DNA from: Stenotrophomonas bentonitica
GTDB lineage: Bacteria; Pseudomonadota; Gammaproteobacteria; Xanthomonadales; Xanthomonadaceae
NCBI RefSeq assembly: GCF_013185915.1
Contig: NZ_JAAZUH010000004.1
Location: 62,001-126,000, forward strand
DNA length: 64,000 nucleotides
Direction of reading: 5' to 3'
Under the pieces are notes generated by a model. The model saw only the letters and a list, made by a program, of their open reading frames with translations. It made no database searches and was not told where the DNA came from. The translations under genes and the position numbers were made by a program. This document shows, piece by piece, positions 45,389 to 54,564 of this stretch. The first letter of the stretch is position 1; the number at the start of each line of letters is the position of its first letter.

Positions 45389-47568
45389 GTGCGGTACCTG
45401 TTTTCCGGAGAGCCCCCTCTGAATATCTTTCGTTTGACCCCCCTGGCGCGCGCGTGTGCGCTGCTTTCGGCCACGGCCCTGTCGAACCTGGCACAGGCCC
45501 AGGCCAGCGCGCCCGCAGCTGCCGCCATCGAGCGCCTGCCCACGGTTCAGGTGCAGGCTGCGCGGGGCCAGCAGGTGGCCGACGTGGACCTGCCGGCGTC
45601 GATCAGCACGGTCTGGCTGGATGATGAAACCAATGGAAACCTGGCCCAGATCGCTGACGCATTGAGCGGGGTGCCCGGCGTGGTGGCGCGCGATCGGCAG
45701 AACCTGGCCCAGGACACCCAGCTGTCGATCCGGGGGTTTGGCGCGCGTTCCACCTTCGGCGTGCGCGGGGTGCGGGTGCTGGTGGACGGGGTGCCGGCCA
45801 CCATGCCCGACGGCCAGGGCCAGCTTTCCCACGCCAGCATGCTCTCGGCGCAGCGGGTGGAGGTGCTGCGCGGACCGTTCTCGGCGCTGTACGGCAATTC
45901 CTCGGGCGGCGTGGTGCAGATCTGGAGTGCCGACGGGCAGGCCGGAGACCCCTGGCGGGTACGGATGGCCGGCGGCAGCGACGGCACCCTCAGCACCGGC
46001 GCGCAGCTGCGCGGCGAGCAGGGGCCGGTGCGCTACAACGTGGCGGCCAACCATTTCCGCACCGACGGCTGGCGCGACCACAGCGCGGCGCGGCGCGAGT
46101 CGGTCAACGCGCGGCTGGGTACGGACCTGGCCGGCGGCCAGCTCGACCTGGTGCTGAACTACTTTGATTCGCCCGACGCGCAGGACCCGCTGGGCCTCAC
46201 CCGCGAGCAGGTGCGGCAGGACCCGCGCCAGGCCACGGCGGTGGCCACCCAGTACAACACCCGCAAATCCGCACGCCAGGCCCAGGCCGGGCTGGTATTC
46301 ACCCGCACCGAGGGCGCGCAGACCTGGCGCGCCATGGGCTATGCCGGGCAGCGCAGCGTGGAGCAGTACCTGGCGATCCCGCCGGGGCCGCAGGCCAACC
46401 CGCTGCACGCCGGTGGGGTGATCGACCTGGAGGGCGGCTACGGCGGGCTGGACCTGCGCTGGGGCTGGCAGGGCGGCTGGGCGGGGCGGCCGCTGGAAGT
46501 GGTGATCGGCGCCAATGCCGACCAACAGCAGCAGGATCGGCGCGGTTACGAGAATTTCGTGGGATCCGAGCTGGGCGTGCGCGGGGCGCTGCGGCGCGAC
46601 CAGAGCGACCGGGTGCGCAACGTGGACCAGTTCGCGCAGGCGTTCTGGCAGTGGGCACCGCGATGGTCGCTGCTGCTGGGCGTGCGCCACAGCGAGGTGC
46701 GCTTCCGTTCCAACGACCACTACATCACCGCGCGCAATCCCGACGACAGCGGGGCGCGCGACTATTCGGCCACCACCCCGGTAGCGGGCGTGGTGTTCCA
46801 TGCCAGCGACGCGTGGCGGGTGTATGCCTCGGCCGGGCGCGGGTTTGAAACGCCCACCTTCAACGAGCTGGGCTACCGGGCCGACGGCGCGCCCGGGCTG
46901 GCGCTGAACCTGTCGGCGGCGCGCAGCCGGAACCTGGAGCTGGGCACCAAGTGGCGCGGCAGCGGCGGCGCGGCGTTCGAGGCGGCGGTGTTCCGCGCCG
47001 ATACCGACGACGAGCTGGCCGTGGCCAGCAACACCAACGGCCGCAGCACCTAAGCACCTACCGCAACATCGGGCGCACCCGCCGGCAGGGGCTGGAAGCC
47101 AGCCTGCTCTACCCGATCAGCGCCGAGCTGGAGGCCAGCCTGGCCTACACCTACCTGGAGGCGACGGTACGCCAGCCCTACCTCATCTGCGCCAGTACCG
47201 GCTGCGCCACCCCGAACACCCCCGTACCAGCCGGCTCACGCCTGCCGGGCGTGCCGGAGCAGCAGTGGTTCGGCCGCCTGCAGTACCAGCCGGGCGCGTG
47301 GCAGTGGGCCGGCGAGGTGGTCGCCTCCAGCGACACGGTGGTCAACGACCTGGCCACGGACAGCGCGCCGGGCTATGCACTGCTGAACCTGGAGGCGGCG
47401 CGCCGCTGGACCACGGCACAGGGCGCGCTGCGGGTATTCGCGCGGGTGGACAACGTGCTCGACCAGCGCTACATCGGTTCGGTGATCGTCAACGACGGCA
47501 ATCAGCGCTACTTCGAGCCAGGCCCGGACCGGCGTTACAGCGTGGGCGTGCAGTGGGCCTGGCGGTAA
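45389..47568 (+). pseudogene. TonB-dependent receptor (ferric-siderophore-like) disrupted by an 8-bp duplication
   Basis: The intact part shows a signal peptide (ARACALLSATALSNLAQAQA), a plug domain with TVQVQAARGQQVADVDLPAS and LSIRGFGARSTFGVRGVRVLVDGVPATMPDGQ, and an outer-membrane barrel. In-frame reading stops at TAA 47051-47053 after ASNTNGRST. The frame +2 continues without a stop as STYRNIGRTRRQGLEASLLYP to the C-terminal RRYSVGVQWAWR, the expected barrel end. One tandem copy of AGCACCTA (47045-47052 repeated at 47053-47060) causes the shift. The most plausible start is CTG at 45419 with GGAGAG 6 bp upstream, or GTG at 45389. The plug has the ferric-receptor look, but the ligand is unknown. 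Confidence 0.85.
47045..47060 (+). repeat. 8-bp tandem duplication inactivating the TonB receptor
   Basis: AGCACCTA occurs twice in direct tandem (47045-47052 and 47053-47060). Removing one copy restores the reading NGRSTYRNIG and rejoins the two halves of the receptor. A change of eight bases is +2 in frame. Confidence 0.9.
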
Positions 47569-47580
47569 TCCTCCGCGCAT

Positions 47581-48027
<447 letters not shown>

Positions 48028-48089
48028 TCACGGCTGGATAACGGCACCGGGGCTATTCCTGCCAGCCCCACCCTCGCCGGAGACGTGTC

Positions 48090-48488
48090 ATGCCCCGCCT
48101 GGATCGCCGCAACGCCCCCGTGCTGTTCAACGCCTATCTGCAGCCGGACCGGAGTGCGCGGCGGGGCCGCCGCCCGCGCGCTGAAGAACCCGAAGCAGTG
48201 GCGCAGGACTACCTGCAGTACATGCGCAACGACTACGAGCGTCGCCGCAGTCAGGGAAGGCGCAGCTGGAAAGACCTGTACCCGGCCTACACCTTCGCGC
48301 TCACCACCCACTACGCCGACTGGCCGCGTGGCGACGACGACGACACCGACGGCGAGCTGGCCGAACATTGGGAGCAAATGCGTGGCCAGTCGCGACTCGG
48401 CTGGTCGCAGGCGCGCGCCATCGTGGAAGACGCCTGGCTGGCCCTCGACCACATGCCCGCAGCAGCCGTCCACGGCGCCCTGCAGTAA
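48090..48488 (+). CDS. Hypothetical protein upstream of ku
   Basis: This 132-residue soluble protein is basic at the N-terminus (RSARRGRRPRAEEPE) and then carries aromatic-rich helices: AQDYLQYMRNDYERRRSQGRR, WKDLYPAYTFALTTHYADW, and GWSQARAIVEDAWLALDHM. I do not recognise the family. It is transcribed toward ku but separated from it by 149 bp that include a GTAG repeat, so cotranscription is uncertain. Its basic, aromatic composition could suit nucleic-acid binding, but this is speculation. Confidence 0.7.
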   Translation: MPRLDRRNAPVLFNAYLQPDRSARRGRRPRAEEPEAVAQDYLQYMRNDYERRRSQGRRSWKDLYPAYTFALTTHYADWPRGDDDDTDGELAEHWEQMRGQSRLGWSQARAIVEDAWLALDHMPAAAVHGALQ

Positions 48489-48514
48489 CGCGCGACGCCC
48501 CGTCATGATCCCGC

Positions 48515-48536
48515 GTAGCGACACGCCATGCGTGTC
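48515..48536 (+). repeat. GTAG-type extragenic palindrome (SMAG-like)
   Basis: The 22 bases, starting GTAGCGACACGC, are identical to those at 6110-6131, with the same 7-bp stem. It lies between the hypothetical gene and ku. Confidence 0.85.
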
Positions 48537-48637
48537 CCGCGCGGTGCCAGCCACGCCCACTACACGGCCCCACCACAACCGTTTCACACCCCCCAAGCTA
48601 AAGCTGGCGCCTCTCTCTGCACTGGAGTGGCGCCGCC

Positions 48638-49591
48638 ATGGCCCGACCGATCTGGACCGGAACCCTGTCATTCGGGCTGTTGAACGTGCCGGTCTCGCTG
48701 ATGTCGGGCGAGCGCAAGGTCGACCTGCAGTTCCGCATGCTCGATTCGCGCGACAAGAAGCCGATCCGCTTCGAGCGGGTGAATGCGGACACCGGCGAAG
48801 AAGTGCCGTGGAAGGACATCGTCAAAGCCTACGAGTACGACAAGGGCAGCTACGTCGTACTGGAAGAGAGCGACATCAAGTCCGCGGCGCCTGAAAGCCA
48901 TGAAACAGTAGAAGTGGAAAGCTTCGTCGACGCCGGCCAGATCGACCCGCGCTACTACGAGAAACCTTACCTTCTGGTGCCCGGCAAGAAAGCCGAGAAA
49001 GGCTACGTGCTGCTGCGCGAAACGCTGCGCAGCACCGGCAAGGTGGGCATCGCCCGCGTGGTGGTGCGCACCCGCGAGTACCTGTGCGCGGTAATGCCGC
49101 ATGACGACGCCCTGGTGCTGATGATCCTGCGCTACCCGCAGGAGCTGGTGGACCCGGAAGACTACAAGCTGCCCACCGGCTCGGTGTCCGACTACCGGAT
49201 CAGCAGCAAGGAAACCGCGATGGCCGAACAGCTGATCGAGTCGATGGCCGGCGAGTGGAAGCCGGACGAGTACCACGACGAATTCCGCGAACGCCTGCAG
49301 ACGCTGCTGACCAAACGCATCAAGTCCAAGGGCGGCACCACCACGGTGGAAGACGAGCCCGCACCAAGCGAAGACGCCACCACCAACGTGGTGGACTTCA
49401 TGTCGCTGCTGCAGAAGAGCCTCGATGCGAAGAAGCGAACCCCGGCCAAGAAGAGCGCCGCCGTCTCCAAGGTAGTGAAGAAAGCCAAACCGGCCAAGAA
49501 GGCGGCGAAGACCACCAAGACCGCGAGCAAGGCCACCAAGGCTACGAAAAAGGCGGCGGCCAAGCGCGCGACGACGCGCAAGGCGGGGTAA
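48638..49591 (+). CDS. ku: Ku protein (bacterial NHEJ)
   Basis: Ku binds DNA double-strand ends as a ring-shaped homodimer and recruits LigD. The 317-residue protein starts MARPIWTGTLSFGLLNVPVSL, the Ku N-terminal signature, and has the core barrel through GYVLLRETLRSTGKVGIARVV and EYHDEFRERLQTLL. The C-terminal 60 residues are a lysine/alanine-rich tail (SKATKATKKAAAKRATT), which contacts DNA in other bacteria. ligD follows after 6 bp, so the two are one operon. Confidence 0.97.
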   Translation: MARPIWTGTLSFGLLNVPVSLMSGERKVDLQFRMLDSRDKKPIRFERVNADTGEEVPWKDIVKAYEYDKGSYVVLEESDIKSAAPESHETVEVESFVDAGQIDPRYYEKPYLLVPGKKAEKGYVLLRETLRSTGKVGIARVVVRTREYLCAVMPHDDALVLMILRYPQELVDPEDYKLPTGSVSDYRISSKETAMAEQLIESMAGEWKPDEYHDEFRERLQTLLTKRIKSKGGTTTVEDEPAPSEDATTNVVDFMSLLQKSLDAKKRTPAKKSAAVSKVVKKAKPAKKAAKTTKTASKATKATKKAAAKRATTRKAG

Positions 49592-49597
49592 GCGGCT

Positions 49598-52174
49598 GTG
49601 TCGTTGCAGGAATACCGCCGCAAGCGCCGCTTCGGGGAAACGCCGGAGCCCGACCATGACCCGCACGGTGCCACCGCGCGCCGGCCGATCTTCGTGGTGC
49701 AGCTGCACCATGCCAGCTCGCGGCACTACGACTTCCGCCTGGAAGCCGACGGCGTGCTGAAGAGCTGGGCGGTACCGAAGGGCCCGTCGCTGCGCGTGGG
49801 CGAGAAACGGTTGGCGGTAGAAGTGGAAGACCACCCGATTTCCTATGCCACGTTTGAAGGCGACATTCCGAAGGGCCACTACGGGGCCGGGCATGTGGAC
49901 GTGTTCGACCACGGCACCTGGGCCTGCGAGGGCGACCCGCTGGAGGCGATCGCCGCCGGAAAACTGGACTTCGTGCTGCATGGCACCCGCCTCAACGGCG
50001 GCTGGAAGCTGGTGCGCACCGCGATGAAAGGCCGCCAGCATCAATGGCTGCTGATCAAGCGCGATGACGGCGAGGCGCGTGATGCCGACGCCGACGCACT
50101 GCTGGAGGAACCCGTGGCCAAGGTAAAGACCGTCCGAACAAGCAAGACCTCGTCGTCAGCCAAAACCACAAAAAAAAGTACGAAGACCACCACCACCCGG
50201 ACCACCAGACCTGCTTCCGGCCGGAACGCAGACGCGCGCTGGGCCAAGCGCGCTCTGCAGCTTGAACACGCCCGCGACAAGCCCTACCCCCACGATTTCA
50301 AACCGCAGCTCACCGACCACCGCGACAGCGCGCCCGATGGCGATGCCTGGCTGCACGAGATCAAATGGGACGGCTACCGCCTGCTGGCCGACGTGACCGG
50401 GGGCGTGGCCTCGCTGCGCTCGCGCGGTGGATTGAACTGGAGCAACGACTTTCCCGAAGTGGTCCAGGCCATCACCGCCCTGCCGGTCACCGACCTGCGC
50501 CTGGACGGCGAACTGGTGGTGCTGGACGCGGACGGCCGCAGCGACTTCACCGCATTGCAAAAGGTCATCGACGGCACCAGCAGACAGCCGCTGCGCTACG
50601 TGGTGTTCGACATGCCCGGTATCGCGGGCGTGGACATCAGCCGCTCGCCGCTGCTGGACCGCAAGGAACTGCTGAAGGACCTGCTGGGCGATGTGCCTGG
50701 CACCCTGGCCTACAGCGATCATGTGCTTGACCATGGCCCGGAGGTGTTTGCCGCCAGCGGCGCTGCAGGGTTTGAAGGCATCGTCAGCAAGAGGGTGGAC
50801 GCGGCGTATGTCAACGCGCGCTCGCCGAGCTGGGTGAAGGTGAAGCACGAGAACACCGATGAGTTCCTGATCGTGGGCTACACCGATCCCAAGGGCTCGC
50901 GCAGAGGCTTCGGCTCGCTGCTGATGGCGACGCCCGATAAAGGCGGCCTGCGTTACGTGGGTCGCGTAGGTACCGGCTTCGACGATGCCAAGCTGGCGGC
51001 CATGCACAAGCAGCTCAAGGCGCTGGCGACCGACAAGGCGGCGGTGGCACTGCCTTCGCACGTGCCGTTCAAGGCCAGCAGCGTGCACTGGGTGAAGCCC
51101 ACGCTGGTGGCCGAAGTCGCGTACCGTGGCTGGGCCAAGGAAGGGTTGCTGCGCCAGGCCAGCTTCAAGCGACTGCGCGAGGACAAGACTGCCAAGGACC
51201 TGGGCGCTGGGGCGACGAAGGCGGCGACCGGTGCAGGCAGCAAAGTGAAAGCCCCGGTTGCGAAGGTCGCTGCAGCGAAATCACGCGCAGGAGCCAAGTC
51301 GGTTGGCGTTGAGGTCGCGGATGTAGCCATCAGCCATCCCGAACGCGTGGTCTTTGCGAAGGCCAAGCTCACCAAGGGCGACGTGGCCGACTACTACCGG
51401 CAGATGGCGCGATGGATCCTGCCGGAAGTAGCACGCCGCCCGCTGTCGCTGCTGCGCTGCCCCGATGGCGTGGACAAGCAGTGCTTCTTCCAGAAACACC
51501 ACGGCACCGGCCTCGGCGACGCGGTGCAGGCGATACCGCTGCAGCAGAAGAGCGGGCGCGAGGATTACCTGTACGTCGAAGACGTGGAAGGCCTGCTGCA
51601 GCTGGTGCAGATGAACACCCTGGAGCTGCATCCGTGGGGCGCCACGGTGGACGACCCGGAACATCCGGACCGGATGGTGTTTGACCTGGATCCAGGCGAA
51701 GGCGTGACCTGGGCCGCGATCAAAGCGGCCGCCCGTGATATCCGTGCGCGGCTTCAGGAAGTGGGACTGGAAAGTTTCGTGCGCCTCTCTGGTGGCAAGG
51801 GCGTGCACGTGGTGGTGCCGCTGAAGCCCAAAGCGGACTGGGCACAGGCCAAGGATTTCTGCGAATCGTTCGCGCAGGCCATGGCCGAGCACGCGCCGGA
51901 GCGCTACGTGGCCACCATGAGCAAGGCCAAGCGCAACGGCGTGATCTTCATCGACTGGCTGCGCAATGCGCGCGGCGCCACCAGCGTGTGTTCGTGGTCG
52001 TTGCGCGCGCGGCCGTCAGCGGGCGTGGCGGTACCGTTGCGTTGGGAAGAGCTGGGGCGGATCACCGCCGCCGACGCATTCCCAATGCCGAAAGCGCTGC
52101 AGCGGGCGCAGCGGTTGAAAGCCGATCCGTGGGAAGGAATTGAAGACGTGGATCAGGTGTTACCAATGTCGTGA
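49598..52174 (+). CDS. ligD: Multifunctional DNA ligase D (PE-Lig-Pol)
   Basis: LigD processes and seals double-strand breaks in NHEJ. The 858-residue protein shows, in order: an N-terminal phosphoesterase domain (about 1-175; HHASSRHYDFRLEADG and GHYGAGHVDVFDHG), a ligase domain with nucleophile K256 in LHEIKWDGYRLLADV and the OB-fold region, and a C-terminal primase-polymerase domain with the catalytic D696/D698 in VFDLDPGEGVTW. Two lysine/threonine-rich linkers, around residues 170-205 and 530-560, separate the domains. The start is GTG at 49598, 6 bp after ku. A GTAG repeat lies 16 bp past the stop. Confidence 0.96.
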   Translation: MSLQEYRRKRRFGETPEPDHDPHGATARRPIFVVQLHHASSRHYDFRLEADGVLKSWAVPKGPSLRVGEKRLAVEVEDHPISYATFEGDIPKGHYGAGHVDVFDHGTWACEGDPLEAIAAGKLDFVLHGTRLNGGWKLVRTAMKGRQHQWLLIKRDDGEARDADADALLEEPVAKVKTVRTSKTSSSAKTTKKSTKTTTTRTTRPASGRNADARWAKRALQLEHARDKPYPHDFKPQLTDHRDSAPDGDAWLHEIKWDGYRLLADVTGGVASLRSRGGLNWSNDFPEVVQAITALPVTDLRLDGELVVLDADGRSDFTALQKVIDGTSRQPLRYVVFDMPGIAGVDISRSPLLDRKELLKDLLGDVPGTLAYSDHVLDHGPEVFAASGAAGFEGIVSKRVDAAYVNARSPSWVKVKHENTDEFLIVGYTDPKGSRRGFGSLLMATPDKGGLRYVGRVGTGFDDAKLAAMHKQLKALATDKAAVALPSHVPFKASSVHWVKPTLVAEVAYRGWAKEGLLRQASFKRLREDKTAKDLGAGATKAATGAGSKVKAPVAKVAAAKSRAGAKSVGVEVADVAISHPERVVFAKAKLTKGDVADYYRQMARWILPEVARRPLSLLRCPDGVDKQCFFQKHHGTGLGDAVQAIPLQQKSGREDYLYVEDVEGLLQLVQMNTLELHPWGATVDDPEHPDRMVFDLDPGEGVTWAAIKAAARDIRARLQEVGLESFVRLSGGKGVHVVVPLKPKADWAQAKDFCESFAQAMAEHAPERYVATMSKAKRNGVIFIDWLRNARGATSVCSWSLRARPSAGVAVPLRWEELGRITAADAFPMPKALQRAQRLKADPWEGIEDVDQVLPMS

Positions 52175-52190
52175 GGCGACGGGTAGGCCC

Positions 52191-52213
52191 GTAGTGCCGG
52201 CCGCCGGCCGGCT
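52191..52213 (+). repeat. GTAG-type extragenic palindrome (SMAG-like)
   Basis: It begins GTAGTGCCGGCC and closes with GGCCGGCT, forming an 8-bp stem over three loop bases. It lies between the convergent ligD and membrane-protein genes. The stem differs from the other copies, so it is a different subfamily. Confidence 0.8.
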
Positions 52214-52223
52214 CCACGGAATG

Positions 52224-52607
52224 TTACCGGGGCCGATACCGCGCCCCGATCCAGATCCCCACCGCCTGCACCGGCAGCGACACCAGCAGCGTCACCACGA
52301 ACCAGAACGGGAAATCGTTGCCCAGGTCCCACGCCGCAAACGCGGACGCACCGGCAATCAGGAACCACACCACCCCGCCATGCACATACGGTGCATTCGG
52401 CGCATAGCGCGCAGCGAACGCCGTGGCCGCCACCCCACCGAGGATGGTCCAGGCCAGGTCCCACGCCAGCCGCAGCTGGCTGTCGCCCAGTCCCACCCAC
52501 GGCGCGGTCCATCCGGCGATGCCACTGACCATGCCCAGCACGAACAGCGCCACCACCACCGACAACACGGACAGCACCACGGTTTTTGCGATCGACAAAG
52601 CAGACAT
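52224..52607 (-). CDS. Small membrane protein of unknown function
   Basis: This 127-residue protein has four hydrophobic helices: TVVLSVLSVVVALFVLGMV, LAWTILGGVAATAFAARYAP, VVWFLIAGASAFAAWDL and WFVVTLLVSLPVQAVGIWIGAR. No motif identifies a function. It converges on ligD with the GTAG repeat between and lies 43 bp downstream of eda, so it might be read through from the eda unit, but no terminator is visible to decide this. Confidence 0.75.
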   Translation of the reverse strand: MSALSIAKTVVLSVLSVVVALFVLGMVSGIAGWTAPWVGLGDSQLRLAWDLAWTILGGVAATAFAARYAPNAPYVHGGVVWFLIAGASAFAAWDLGNDFPFWFVVTLLVSLPVQAVGIWIGARYRPR

Positions 52608-52650
52608 GGGTCACACAGACGGCAGCGGAACTGCCGTCATTATGAGCGCC

Positions 52651-53289
52651 TCAGCCGACCAGCGCAGCCGATGCCCTTGCCAGCCCTTCAATGCCCGCCC
52701 AGTCCTTCGCCTGCAGCAGTGCACGCGTGGTCAGCCACGAACCGCCCACGCACAGCACGTTGGGCAGGTGCAGGAAGTCGCGCGCGGTCTGCGCGCTGAT
52801 GCCGCCGGTGGGACAGAAGCGCACGTCGCCAAACGGGCCGTTCCAGGCCTGCAGCATGCCGATGCCACCGGCCTGCACCGCCGGGAAGAACTTGAAGGTG
52901 TCCAGCCCGTGCTCCAGGCCCAGGATCAGCTCCGACGAGGTCGCCACGCCCGGCAGGAACGGCAGGTCGGTATCGCGCGCGGCGGCATACAGCCGCTCGG
53001 TAGCGCCCGGCGCCACCGCAAACCGCCCGCCCACGGACTTCACCTTCTCCATCTGCGCGGCCGTCAGCACCGTGCCCGCGCCCACCACCGCGTCCGGCAC
53101 GGCCTCCACCATCGCCTGGATCGCGTCCATCGCCACGGCGGTGCGCAGGGTCACTTCGATCACCGGCAGGCCGCCGTTGAACAGCGCCTGGGCCACCTGC
53201 ACGGCCTCGTCCACGCTTTCCGGGGTGTACACCGGAATCACCGGGGCCAGTTTCAATACTGCGCGTACGCGCGGATCAGCGCCGGACAT
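52651..53289 (-). CDS. eda: 2-keto-3-deoxy-6-phosphogluconate aldolase
   Basis: Eda cleaves KDPG to pyruvate and glyceraldehyde 3-phosphate, the last step for 2-keto-3-deoxygluconate from uronates as well as the Entner-Doudoroff pathway. The 212-residue trimeric TIM-barrel enzyme has E45 in PVIEVTLRT, the Schiff-base lysine K133 in LDTFKFFPAVQAGG and FCPTGGISAQTA. Its start lies 14 bp inside the 3' end of kdgK, so both are one unit. Its position in a divergent sugar locus suggests it serves uronate breakdown here. Confidence 0.95.
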   Translation of the reverse strand: MSGADPRVRAVLKLAPVIPVYTPESVDEAVQVAQALFNGGLPVIEVTLRTAVAMDAIQAMVEAVPDAVVGAGTVLTAAQMEKVKSVGGRFAVAPGATERLYAAARDTDLPFLPGVATSSELILGLEHGLDTFKFFPAVQAGGIGMLQAWNGPFGDVRFCPTGGISAQTARDFLHLPNVLCVGGSWLTTRALLQAKDWAGIEGLARASAALVG

Positions 53290-54292
53290 CGAATCGCTCC
53301 TCGCCCGTCAGGGCCAGTACGTCAGCTTCACTGACGGGGTTGAAATCACCAGGGATCGAATGCTTCAGGCTGGCCGCAGCCAGGCCGAAACGCACGATCG
53401 CGTCCGGTTCGAAGCCCTGCATCATGCCATGCAGGATCCCGGCGGCGAACGCATCGCCACCGCCGATGCGGTCCACGATGCCGATCATCTCGCGCGTGGG
53501 CGCCACCGCGCGGGTGCCGTCGCGACCCAGCAGCATCGCCCCCAGCGCGTGGTGGTCAACGCTGTGGGTCGTGCGCTGCGTGCAGGCCATCCACTGCAGG
53601 CGCGGGAACGCCGCGAACGCCTGCACGGCGGCGGCATCCACGCGCTCGGCCAGCGCGGCCTGCTCGAACTGCCCGCCCAGCACCACGCCGATGTCGCGGT
53701 AGTCGGCGAAGGCGACCGTGGCACAGGCGAACAGCTCCCGCAGGATGGCCGGCGCATCGCCTTCCCAGCGCGCCCACAGCGAGGGCCGGAAGTTGCCGTC
53801 GAAGGACACCTTGACCCCGCGCTCGCAGGCGGCGCGCGCGGCCACCAGGGTGGCCTCGGCCATGGCCGGGTTCAGCGCCGGGCTCACGCCGGAAAGATGC
53901 AGCCACTGCACGCCGCGCAGCAGCGTGTCCCAGTCGTAGTCGCTGGCCTGGCCCAGCGAGAATGCCGAGTCCACGCGGTCGTAGACCACTTCGCTGGCGC
54001 GCTGCACCGCGCCGGTGGTGAGGAAGTACAGGCCCATGCGGCCCGGGCGGGTCTGCACGTGGGTGGTGTCCACCCCGTGCCGGCGCAGTTCCCCGGCCAC
54101 GTACTGGCCCAGCGGATTGGCCGGGAGCGTGCTGACCATCTGCACGCTGTGACCGAAGTGGGCCAGCGACACGCCCACGTTGGCCTCCGCGCCGCCGGCG
54201 TGCACCGCCAGCTGCGGCGTCTGCAGCAGCAGTTCACGGCCCGGCGCGCTCATGCGCAGCAACAACTCCCCGAAACAGACAACACGACTCAT
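53276..54292 (-). CDS. kdgK: PfkB-family 2-keto-3-deoxygluconate kinase
   Basis: This 338-residue ribokinase-type kinase starts MSRVVCFGELLLRMSAPG and has GGAEANVGVSLAHFG early and the catalytic-base motif RIGGGDAFAAGILHGMM late. Together with eda it phosphorylates and cleaves 2-keto-3-deoxygluconate. Start at ATG 54292 is set by family N-terminus; 96 bp further upstream are open but not family-like. The end overlaps eda by 14 bp. It is divergent from the TonB-dependent receptor, with an operator-like repeat region between. Confidence 0.93.
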   Translation of the reverse strand: MSRVVCFGELLLRMSAPGRELLLQTPQLAVHAGGAEANVGVSLAHFGHSVQMVSTLPANPLGQYVAGELRRHGVDTTHVQTRPGRMGLYFLTTGAVQRASEVVYDRVDSAFSLGQASDYDWDTLLRGVQWLHLSGVSPALNPAMAEATLVAARAACERGVKVSFDGNFRPSLWARWEGDAPAILRELFACATVAFADYRDIGVVLGGQFEQAALAERVDAAAVQAFAAFPRLQWMACTQRTTHSVDHHALGAMLLGRDGTRAVAPTREMIGIVDRIGGGDAFAAGILHGMMQGFEPDAIVRFGLAAASLKHSIPGDFNPVSEADVLALTGEERFDVRR

Positions 54293-54348
54293 GGCGATGG
54301 ATCCTTCGTGGTGGTCATGACCCGGGGACAGGCCCCGAATCGCAATGG

Positions 54349-54518
54349 CTAGCGGTGTCATTCTAGCGGTGTGGCGCGCTCCGTCCACCGGTTCGGTGGG
54401 CAGAAACCATTGTCCCGCAGACGTCTACGGGACATTTCAAGTCTGTTGCGGTGCAAGATGCTCGATTCCCAACGGACTGTTAACGTCGGCTCTGACCAGC
54501 GGTGTCATTGCACTGACA
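54349..54518. promoter_or_regulatory. Operator-like repeats between kdgK and the sugar receptor
   Basis: CTAGCGGTGT occurs twice at 14-bp period (54349-54358 and 54363-54372), and AGCGGTGTCATT at 54351-54362 recurs exactly at 54498-54509. The last copy leads into a near-perfect 16-bp palindrome, TGTCATTGCACTGACA (54503-54518; 14 of 16 positions symmetric), about 46 bp before the receptor ATG. This looks like the binding region of one regulator of both divergent units, of GntR or LacI type; the regulator gene is not adjacent. Confidence 0.5.
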
Positions 54519-54564
54519 TGTCGCCGGATAGCTGTTTCATGTAGCACCTTGGGAGAGGGAAAAC

